Notes under the pieces: model-generated | Databases searched by the model: none | Seen by the model: the letters and a program-made list of their open reading frames with translations, nothing else | What the model was told of the DNA's origin: nothing | Program-made: the position numbers and the translations under genes | DNA from: an uncultured Dokdonia sp. | GTDB taxonomy: Bacteria > Bacteroidota > Bacteroidia > Flavobacteriales > Flavobacteriaceae | Reading direction: 5' to 3' | DNA length: 6,792 nucleotides | NCBI GenBank assembly: GCA_937124495.1 | Contig: CAKZKZ010000025.1 | Span: 1 to 6,792 of the forward strand | Part shown: positions 1 through 5,286 of the stretch, piece by piece | Layout of the letters: each line of letters starts with the position of its first letter | Numbering within the stretch: the first letter of the stretch is position 1

Positions 1-58
1 ACCAACCTATCTGGATACAAAGCAATGCTCCGATTATAATCTTAAAATTCAAACGCAT
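1..58 (-). CDS. N-terminal fragment of an exported protein (cut by window edge)
   Basis: An ATG at 58-56 opens a frame that stays open to the window edge and reads MRLNFKIIIGALLCIQIGW. This has the form of a signal peptide: a short basic start (R2, K6) followed by a hydrophobic run. The frame overlaps the last 17 bases of the lipoprotein gene, including its stop codon, in a different frame. Such an overlap is typical of translational coupling, so the two genes are probably co-transcribed. No Shine-Dalgarno sequence is visible upstream of the ATG, as for every gene here. The mature protein lies outside the window, so function cannot be named; an outer-membrane or periplasmic partner of the lipoprotein is only a guess. 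A run of 19 codons can occur by chance; the signal-peptide character is the main support. Confidence 0.55.
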   Translation of the reverse strand, partial: MRLNFKIIIGALLCIQIGW

Positions 59-764
59 ATTGGGCAGTTTCTTGATTAATAGGAATTTCTATTGTATTAG
101 ATTCTACAGCTCCACTACTAAGTGTTAAGGAATATGCGAATATAGCTGTGGTGTTTTGAAGTGTTTCTAAAGTAATAATCCCCGTGGGAGCAGGCAATCC
201 TGACTCCTGTATTGTATTACTTATAGATTCTTCTCCAGATGGAAATCGAAATTGTTGAATTCTGGTAGCATAGGTTATAGAATAATCTAGGCTTCCTTCT
301 ATCTCGGGAACATCCACAATTTCTACTTCCAAGGTAGCACTTCGCTTTAAAGTTGTATTGGGCAATATAGTTGTCCTACTAGCTATTGAGTCAAGTTGAT
401 AAATAACAATACCATACTCTTGATTGACAGAAGATTCTCCAAATTGCTCATCACCATTTATGACCACTGCTATTTCATTTAAGGAAAGCTCTGGGTTTAG
501 AGAAATCAGAGAAACTTCTCCTTGAGTATCTGTGCTCCCAACTCCTATAAGGGCTTCAAAGCCTTCAAAAGAAGGAAATATGAAAAACGCAACACCAGTA
601 GAAGTATCACGTAAAGAAGCATTTACATCTATATCAGAAAGAGGTTGGTTCTCTTCATCTGTTACTTTTAATTCAAAAGCAATTCGGCTATTGTTTTCTA
701 TAGAGTCACAGCTTATTAAAGAAACATATAAAACTAGAAGTATGAATGGTATTTTTTTACACAT
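42..764 (-). CDS. Hypothetical lipoprotein with Ig-like/carboxypeptidase-regulatory-like beta domain
   Basis: This 240-residue protein starts MCKKIPFILL and has a hydrophobic run ending in a lipobox, L-I-S-C, with Cys19 as the predicted lipidated residue, so it should be anchored in a membrane facing the periplasm or the cell surface. Residues after Cys19 (D-S-I-E-N) include two acidic residues but do not form a clear surface-export signal. Residues about 29-103 (start F-E-L-K-V-T-D-E, then N-Q-P-L-S-D-I-D-V, later T-D-T-Q-G-E-V) resemble the beta-sandwich pattern of carboxypeptidase-regulatory-like or Ig-like domains. Residues 140-240 alternate polar and hydrophobic positions and look like further beta strands. 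There is no catalytic motif and I do not recognise the family. The ATG at 764 is the only reasonable start because it precedes the signal peptide directly. A candidate ECF-type promoter lies just upstream, and the next gene overlaps its end. Confidence 0.85.
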   Translation of the reverse strand: MCKKIPFILLVLYVSLISCDSIENNSRIAFELKVTDEENQPLSDIDVNASLRDTSTGVAFFIFPSFEGFEALIGVGSTDTQGEVSLISLNPELSLNEIAVVINGDEQFGESSVNQEYGIVIYQLDSIASRTTILPNTTLKRSATLEVEIVDVPEIEGSLDYSITYATRIQQFRFPSGEESISNTIQESGLPAPTGIITLETLQNTTAIFAYSLTLSSGAVESNTIEIPINQETAQYAFEF

Positions 765-770
765 ATTTAA

Positions 771-797
771 TAGATGTATAAAAACAAGAAGGGTTGC
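771..797 (-). promoter_or_regulatory. Candidate ECF-sigma-type promoter for the lipoprotein gene
   Basis: In the 58-base gap after the envC-like gene, the minus strand carries GCAACC (797-792), a 15-base spacer, then CATCTA (776-771). An AAC-containing -35 box and a C-x-T-C/T-A-like -10 box at this distance fit the general form of ECF sigma factor promoters; the primary Bacteroidota consensus (TTG, then TAnnTTTG) is not present. The -10 box ends only 6 bases before the ATG at 764, so transcription from it would start at or next to the start codon. The boxes and spacing are seen directly; the sigma class is inferred from motif shape. No sigma factor gene is in the window. Confidence 0.45.
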
Positions 798-822
798 GTA
801 GAAAGGTAATAATTCTGAATTC

Positions 823-2055
823 TTACAATCCTTTTACCCAATTTGAAGGGTTCAGTTTTGTCTTGTTTTTTTGAACTCTAAATTTGAGTATTGCTTTGCC
901 ACTGAATGCATTAACACCAACTTCTCCTATAGATTGCTTAAAGTCAACCTTGTCTCCAACTTTTACGCTCACTTTTTTGACGTTAAAATAAATCGTAATG
1001 TAATCACCATGACGTACATATACAGCTAGATTACTTCCTGAAACATTTTGTATTCTTAATACCTCTCCTTTAAAAACAGCTCTTACTGTTTCATTTGGCG
1101 CAGTTTCTATATCTACACCGCTATTTTTAAGCGTAATATTAGGAAGTGTAGGGTGCCTAGAGGTTCCAAAACGCCTAGACACTCGACCTCGTTCTACTGG
1201 CCATATTAGACGTCCTTTATTAGAGGCAAAATTAGAAGCAAGACTCGCCTCTTCTGGCGTTAATGCAAATCCTTTATTGGTCTTAGATTTTCCAGCTTTT
1301 ACATTACTTGCAGCAATAGCATCTGCAATAATCTTATCAATTTGCTTATCTATCGCATCCGTTTGCTGTTGCTTCTTTTTAATTTGCGCAGCATATACGT
1401 TTGATTTCTTGCGTATTTCTGCTACTAAAGCATCTTGTGATTCTTTTTCTTTGTCTAATTTTTTCTTGGCAATTCTATTTTCTGCAATGAGGGTTTCTTT
1501 ATCTTTTTTCTGCTGAATAAGAGCTGTATTCACCTGCTGTAATAACGCTGCTCGTTCTTTTATTTGCTCTCCTTGCTTCTTACGGTAATTGGTATATTGT
1601 TTCATATACTGCATACGCTTATAGGCTTGTTTAAAGCTTTCGCTAGAGAGTAAAAACATGATCTTACTTTGTCCGCTTTTACTCTTATACGACTTTTGAA
1701 TCATAAGGGCATAATCATCTTTGAGATCTTTTAATTCATCTCTAAGATTTTCCATTTTATTGAGATTTTCATTAATCTCTTGCGTTAAAAGGTTCGCTTG
1801 ACGATTGGTTACTTTTATAATATCAGATCGCACTTTGATTTGCTGATCTAGGTCTTCTACTTGAGTTAGTAAAGAGATTTCCTTTTTTTTATTGCTTTCG
1901 CGTAAGCGTGTTAATTGTTTCATTTCTGCAATCAGAGAGGCTCTGCGCTCTTCTAGTTGCTTACGTGTTGGCTTTTGAGCATGCGCAGTCTGAAACCCTC
2001 CTAAAAGAAGGCCTACTATTAAAATAAGGATATATCTTACTTTATTAGAACTCAT
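823..2055 (-). CDS. EnvC-like murein hydrolase activator, degenerate LytM/M23 domain
   Basis: This 410-residue exported protein has a signal peptide (about 1-26, ending T-A-H-A before Q27), a long Lys/Glu/Gln-rich coiled coil (about 28-245), a short linker, and a C-terminal M23/LytM domain (about 280-405, starting G-R-L-I-W-P-V). That order matches EnvC, which does not cut peptidoglycan but activates periplasmic amidases at division. The zinc site is lost: the H-x-x-x-D motif reads N311-S-G-V-D315, and the H-x-H motif reads I389-L-K391. A non-enzymatic activator role is therefore likely by analogy. In enterobacteria the coiled coil binds FtsEX; neither ftsE nor ftsX is in the window. The start at 2055 overlaps the end of the preceding DUF4292 gene by 11 bases, and the only earlier option would lengthen that overlap. 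Codons 50-54 hold a copy of the iterated palindrome listed separately. Family placement is firm; the exact partner is not shown. Confidence 0.9.
   Translation of the reverse strand: MSSNKVRYILILIVGLLLGGFQTAHAQKPTRKQLEERRASLIAEMKQLTRLRESNKKKEISLLTQVEDLDQQIKVRSDIIKVTNRQANLLTQEINENLNKMENLRDELKDLKDDYALMIQKSYKSKSGQSKIMFLLSSESFKQAYKRMQYMKQYTNYRKKQGEQIKERAALLQQVNTALIQQKKDKETLIAENRIAKKKLDKEKESQDALVAEIRKKSNVYAAQIKKKQQQTDAIDKQIDKIIADAIAASNVKAGKSKTNKGFALTPEEASLASNFASNKGRLIWPVERGRVSRRFGTSRHPTLPNITLKNSGVDIETAPNETVRAVFKGEVLRIQNVSGSNLAVYVRHGDYITIYFNVKKVSVKVGDKVDFKQSIGEVGVNAFSGKAILKFRVQKNKTKLNPSNWVKGL
1894..1907. repeat. Near-perfect copy of the GCTTTCGCGAAAGC palindrome
   Basis: The plus strand reads GCTTTCGCGTAAGC, one mismatch from the 14-bp core of the perfect palindrome at 4134-4153. 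It lies inside the envC-like gene, covering R50 to S54 in the coiled coil. The reading frame through the core differs from that of the other copy, so the similarity is at DNA level and not a shared peptide. A shorter 8-base match, GCTTTCGC, is at 1636-1643 in the same gene and may be chance. Confidence 0.55.
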
Positions 2056-2821
2056 CTAGCGCTATCTTTTTATACCCAGAAGGTATTGAAAATGGAAATC
2101 GTACTGGAACATCTACTTCAACACTTCTATATTCTATATCTATGTTGGTTGGATCTGTATTTTCGAGCACCTGAATACCAATATTTTTAGGAAACGGTTT
2201 TCCTTTTACAAGCTGATGCTCTGCATAATTTACATCTAATGAGAGATGGTCTTGTGGTTGTGTAACTTGCTGTTTTTTAATTAGAAAATCCTGAGGCTCC
2301 ATATAAAAAAAGAGGTTCAATAAATCTAATTGCTTTTTAGGTGTCAGCTTATATAGACCATCTACTTGATCTACTTGATACTCTCCATCTCTAAGATTAT
2401 ATACGGTTTGCCCTATAAGTAAGCGTTGTAATTGCTCAAAGTTCATCTGGACACCAAAATATTGACTGAGAAATGAAAAATCTCCTTCAAAATAACGCCT
2501 ATTAATTTTCTCATAAAAAGAGACCTTTTCAGGAGTAATCAATGCTTTTGCACCCGTAATTCCTAAAATGGAAGCACTCATCCATATTTTTTTATCTTTT
2601 TCTATTCTGATATTTACCGTAACTGTTTGTCTCGTTTTTCTATCTTCATACCGCACTCTTGTGCGTGCTACAAGTGTTGTAAAATCAAAACTATTAGCAT
2701 AGTAATTCTCTATAAGGCGAGCTGTTGCAATGTCTTCTGTAGTTGCCTTATTGGTTACTTTTTTTGTGCCGCCACAGCTAGCAAGTGTACTAATCACAAG
2801 AAGTAAGAGGAGTCGTTTCAT
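2045..2821 (-). CDS. DUF4292-family lipoprotein, LolB-like candidate
   Basis: A 258-residue lipoprotein with an SPII signal: MKRLLLLLVISTLASC, lipidated at Cys16 and followed by G-G-T-K-K. The mature part reads as an N-terminal helix (about 29-45), then strands such as residues 48-58 and 65-75 (T-V-T-V-N-I-R-I-E), the segment K-K-I-W-M-S-A-S-I-L-G-I-T-G-A-K-A-L-I, and V-S-F-Y-E-K-I-N-R-R-Y-F-E-G-D-F. This pattern is that of the Bacteroidota DUF4292 family, whose predicted fold is an open beta-barrel like LolA/LolB, the carrier and receptor that move lipoproteins to the outer membrane. A LolB-like role is inference from fold type and lipid anchor. The ATG overlaps the stop of the preceding TPR gene as ATGA (4 bases), and its own end overlaps envC by 11 bases, so the three are tightly coupled. 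I am sure of the lipoprotein call, fairly sure of the family, and unsure of function. Confidence 0.85.
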   Translation of the reverse strand: MKRLLLLLVISTLASCGGTKKVTNKATTEDIATARLIENYYANSFDFTTLVARTRVRYEDRKTRQTVTVNIRIEKDKKIWMSASILGITGAKALITPEKVSFYEKINRRYFEGDFSFLSQYFGVQMNFEQLQRLLIGQTVYNLRDGEYQVDQVDGLYKLTPKKQLDLLNLFFYMEPQDFLIKKQQVTQPQDHLSLDVNYAEHQLVKGKPFPKNIGIQVLENTDPTNIDIEYRSVEVDVPVRFPFSIPSGYKKIALDEF

Positions 2822-4197
2822 TTATTATTTTGAACTTTTAAGGCATTTGCCTTTTCTATATACTGCTGTCCTTTTGTAGTATTGCCAATACCTATGTAGG
2901 CCTCTCCTAATTGCTGGTAAAAATCGGATTCCATTTTTGTGTCATCTATAATATAATCGACCCCAATCTCTAGTTGTTCTATAGCATCTTTAAATTTAGA
3001 TAATCTGTTTAATGCAACTCCGTGGGTCAGATATAATAAAGGTTGGGAAGGATATAATTCTAATGCAGATGATGCTATTGTTTCTGCATTTTCATACGCT
3101 CCTGTATCTAATTGTATTAACAACATACTTTTGATAATTTCTATATTTTCAGGATCGTTTTCTAGTGCTTTTTTAAGGTAGGGTAATGCTTTATTTTTTA
3201 TTCCTTTTTTTATAAAATAACCAGCTAATTTTTGATAGATATTTGCATCTGTTACTTGGGAATCAAATATTGAAATAGCCTCCTCCAGTTGCCCTTCATA
3301 TTGAGGATTTCTATCTACAAAAAGCAGAAAGTCATTTAATACTCTATGCTTTGCCTTAGGTGTAATTTTCTTACTCTTTAAGACATTTTTCATTGCTCCT
3401 ATTGCATCATCTGTCTTTCCGTCTTCTAAATACAATTTATAAAGTGCAAGATTGACCTCATCTGCATTAGGATTAATTTCTTTTAATTTTAATGCCGTAT
3501 CATAGGCCTTTTTAGTTTCTCCTTGTTCGCTGTAGAGATAAATGAGTTTCAGATAATCTGCCTCGCTTGTTGGATTGCTCGCAATCTTTTTTTCAATGGC
3601 GTCTGTACGTCCTTTTTCGTTTCCAGAAAGTTTATAGATACGATCCCGTAGTTGATCTCTGTATATATCTCCTCCCTTTTCTGTGTCTAATTCATCTATT
3701 AATTCTAGCGCAAGATCATATCGTTTTGTGACGGTATAGATTCGCGCAAGATCTTCTTTGTATTGTAAATCAAACGTAATGAGTTGTTTTACTATTTCCT
3801 CAGCTTTCTCATAATTTCGATTCTTGTAATACACATCATACAAGGCCTCTAAAACTGGTTCTTGATTCGGTTTTAGGGAGAGTGTTTTAAGAAAATCTTC
3901 TTCAGCCAAATCATATTTTTTAAGAGCTACATGATTTTTCCCTCTCTCAAAATAAAGAATTGCCTGGGTAGGCTCCATTCCAATACACTTATTCAAAGCG
4001 GCAATTGCCAATTCATGGTTTTCAATTCCTTTTTGTTTCAGTGCTTCAAAAAAGGTTTCTTGAAACTCATCAGACACATCTCCAAGATCATCTACATTTT
4101 GATCTGCAAATGGGGTTGGGTCTTGTGCATATATATGCTTTCGCGAAAGCATACTCAAACACAAAAACAATACGAGTATGTACTGATTTTTCTTCAT
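2818..4197 (-). CDS. Exported tetratricopeptide repeat (TPR) protein
   Basis: A 459-residue protein with a signal peptide (about 1-25, h-region Y-I-L-V-L-F-L-C-L-S-M-L, end I-Y-A-Q) and TPR helices over most of the mature chain. Clear repeats begin near residues 46, 79 (A-I-L-Y-F-E-R-G-K-N-H-V-A-L), 113, 147, 213, 247, 318, 352, 386 and 424. TPR arrays are protein-binding scaffolds, so it should act in the periplasm as an adaptor; no enzyme motif is present. It lies between the nucleotidyltransferase gene and the DUF4292 lipoprotein gene, sharing an ATGA overlap with the latter, which suggests work in the same envelope process. The signal peptide is odd: R19-K20-H21 stands between the hydrophobic core and the cleavage site, coded by a perfect 20-bp palindrome. 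A later start would remove the signal, so the ATG at 4197 is preferred. The client protein is unknown. Confidence 0.88.
   Translation of the reverse strand: MKKNQYILVLFLCLSMLSRKHIYAQDPTPFADQNVDDLGDVSDEFQETFFEALKQKGIENHELAIAALNKCIGMEPTQAILYFERGKNHVALKKYDLAEEDFLKTLSLKPNQEPVLEALYDVYYKNRNYEKAEEIVKQLITFDLQYKEDLARIYTVTKRYDLALELIDELDTEKGGDIYRDQLRDRIYKLSGNEKGRTDAIEKKIASNPTSEADYLKLIYLYSEQGETKKAYDTALKLKEINPNADEVNLALYKLYLEDGKTDDAIGAMKNVLKSKKITPKAKHRVLNDFLLFVDRNPQYEGQLEEAISIFDSQVTDANIYQKLAGYFIKKGIKNKALPYLKKALENDPENIEIIKSMLLIQLDTGAYENAETIASSALELYPSQPLLYLTHGVALNRLSKFKDAIEQLEIGVDYIIDDTKMESDFYQQLGEAYIGIGNTTKGQQYIEKANALKVQNNK
4134..4153. repeat. Perfect 20-bp palindrome TATGCTTTCGCGAAAGCATA
   Basis: Every base from 4134 to 4153 pairs with its mirror base (centre between 4143 and 4144); symmetry breaks at 4133/4154. 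It has no spacer, so it is a poor RNA hairpin and a better candidate for a dimeric protein site or an iterated genomic palindrome. It lies inside codons 15-22 of the TPR gene, giving M-L-S-R-K-H. A G+C-rich core with TCG and CGA codons stands out in this A/T-rich sequence. A 13/14 match of the core is at 1894-1907. Confidence 0.8.
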
Positions 4198-4211
4198 TGT
4201 TATTTTATATT

Positions 4212-4223
4212 GCCTTTAAAGGC
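4212..4223. repeat. Short 12-bp palindrome in the spacer before the TPR gene
   Basis: GCCTTTAAAGGC is a perfect inverted repeat in the 29-base spacer between the nucleotidyltransferase stop and the TPR start. As RNA it could form only a 4-bp stem with a UUAA loop and is not followed by a U run, so it is not a terminator. It may slightly affect translation of the TPR gene, or mean nothing. Confidence 0.25.
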
Positions 4224-4226
4224 GTA

Positions 4227-5246
4227 CTATTCTAAAACGGTATAATCACCTAAACTTACTTGGGTGTATGTACCATCGTATTTTACGTGATTTCCTATCA
4301 TCGCTTGATCTAATTGTGCATTTTTAATCACACTATTAGTGTGAATCAAACTAGTTTTTACTGTACTGTCTTCAATCACCGTGCCAGCTCCTACAGAAAC
4401 GTTAGGACCTATGGTAACATTGCGTAAGATTACATTTTCTGAGATATAACATGGCGGAATAATACTCGCATTCTCTAAAACAGCAGTATCTGACACCAAT
4501 TGTTCTTCTCCATCATCGTGTAAAAACTGAAGCATTCTACCATTGGTTTCTACTGTAACGGCTTTATTTCCACAATCCATCCACTCATCTACCGTACCTG
4601 TTTTAAAGATACGACCATCTGCCATCATTTTTTTAATACCATCATTAATCTGGTATTCTCCTCCATTCATGATATTTTCATCTAGGATTTCCTGAAGCTT
4701 ATCTTTAAGAACGGCTACATCTTTAAAATAATATATTCCGATAACAGCTTGGTCAGAAACAAAGGTTTCTGGTTTTTCTACAAGCTCTACAATTTCTTGT
4801 TTTTCATTTAATTTTACAACGCCAAATGCTTCTGGGTTATCAACCTTTTTGGTCCAAATCACACTATCTGCATTTGGATCTAGATCAAACTCAGCACGTA
4901 TAAGTGTATCTGCATACGCAATCACAGCAGGCCCTGAAAGTGACTCGGCTGCACTCATTATCGCATGACCAGTTCCTAATGGCTGATCTTGACGATAAAT
5001 AGAAGGTGTTGCTCCTAGACTTTCGGCTAGGTCTATAAGGCTTCCAACGACTTCGTCTCCAAACCAAGCTGGATCTCCTAATACAAAAGCAATCTCTTCT
5101 ATGGGTTGGTTTAATACTTTTGCAATGTCACGTACCAATCTGTGTACTATAGGTTTTCCTGCAACTGGAATTAATGGTTTTGGTACTGTTAAACTATGTG
5201 GGCGAAGGCGACTACCGCGTCCTGCCATTGGAACTATTATTTTCAT
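4227..5246 (-). CDS. Sugar-1-phosphate nucleotidyltransferase with C-terminal beta-helix
   Basis: A 339-residue cytoplasmic enzyme of the NTP-transferase family that joins a sugar 1-phosphate to an NTP, giving an NDP-sugar and pyrophosphate. The catalytic domain (about 1-235) opens with the nucleotide-binding signature M-A-G-R-G-S-R-L-R-P (7-16) and P-K-P-L-I-P-V (22-28) with Lys23. Further marks are Q-P-L-G-T-G-H-A (88-95), the metal-binding aspartate D113 in A-Y-A-D-T, E-K-P (157-159), G-E-Y-Q-I (196-200) and D224 in M-D-C-G-N; D113 and D224 match the two metal aspartates of RmlA-type enzymes. Residues about 254-330 form hexapeptide-like turns (I-S-E-N-V-I, V-T-I-G-P-N, V-S-V-G-A-G), a left-handed beta-helix used for oligomerisation or regulation. 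The sequence does not fix the substrate: glucose-1-P, mannose-1-P or GlcNAc-1-P are possible. It probably feeds surface polysaccharide or lipopolysaccharide synthesis. The stop is TAG, unlike most genes here. Confidence 0.93.
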   Translation of the reverse strand: MKIIVPMAGRGSRLRPHSLTVPKPLIPVAGKPIVHRLVRDIAKVLNQPIEEIAFVLGDPAWFGDEVVGSLIDLAESLGATPSIYRQDQPLGTGHAIMSAAESLSGPAVIAYADTLIRAEFDLDPNADSVIWTKKVDNPEAFGVVKLNEKQEIVELVEKPETFVSDQAVIGIYYFKDVAVLKDKLQEILDENIMNGGEYQINDGIKKMMADGRIFKTGTVDEWMDCGNKAVTVETNGRMLQFLHDDGEEQLVSDTAVLENASIIPPCYISENVILRNVTIGPNVSVGAGTVIEDSTVKTSLIHTNSVIKNAQLDQAMIGNHVKYDGTYTQVSLGDYTVLE

Positions 5247-5250
5247 ATAA

Positions 5251-5270
5251 ATGCCCGCAAAGACGGGTAT
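5251..5270. repeat. G+C-rich hairpin in the leader of the nucleotidyltransferase gene
   Basis: In an A/T-rich 40-base spacer, the plus strand reads ATGCCCG, the loop CAAAGA, then CGGGTAT. Arms 5251-5257 and 5264-5270 pair over 7 bp, with one G-U wobble on the plus strand that becomes an A-C mismatch on the transcribed minus strand, leaving a firm 4-bp CCCG/CGGG core. On the minus strand it ends 4 bases before the nucleotidyltransferase ATG and has no U run after it, so it is not a terminator in the direction of transcription. It could damp translation of that gene or be a member of a dispersed small repeat. Confidence 0.45.
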
Positions 5271-5286
5271 CTTTTTGATTAGTTAA

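Noticed and set aside
532..801. Plus-strand open frame of 89 codons
   Set aside because: It is antisense to the lipoprotein gene and its promoter region, has no recognisable domain or leader, and the minus-strand frame has a clear lipoprotein signal.
808..823. AATTCTGAATTC near the envC stop as a terminator
   Set aside because: It is an A/T-rich imperfect inverted repeat without a stable stem or a following U run.
1277..1516. Plus-strand hydrophobic open frame of 79 codons
   Set aside because: It is the reverse complement of the Lys/Gln/Glu-rich coiled coil of the envC-like gene; such complements read as Phe/Leu/Ser-rich false membrane proteins.
4212..4223. GCCTTTAAAGGC as a transcription terminator before the TPR gene
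   Set aside because: The stem is only 4 bp once a loop is allowed, there is no U run after it on the transcribed strand, and the following genes are coupled by overlaps.
3931..4245. Two overlapping plus-strand open frames (104 and 76 codons)
   Set aside because: Both are antisense to the start of the TPR gene, one being the other's shadow in a second frame, and neither has a domain or start signal.
5255..5263. GTCTTTG on the minus strand as a primary-sigma -7 box for the nucleotidyltransferase
   Set aside because: It lacks the leading TA of TAnnTTTG, no TTG box is found at the right distance, and the TTTG is part of the hairpin loop.
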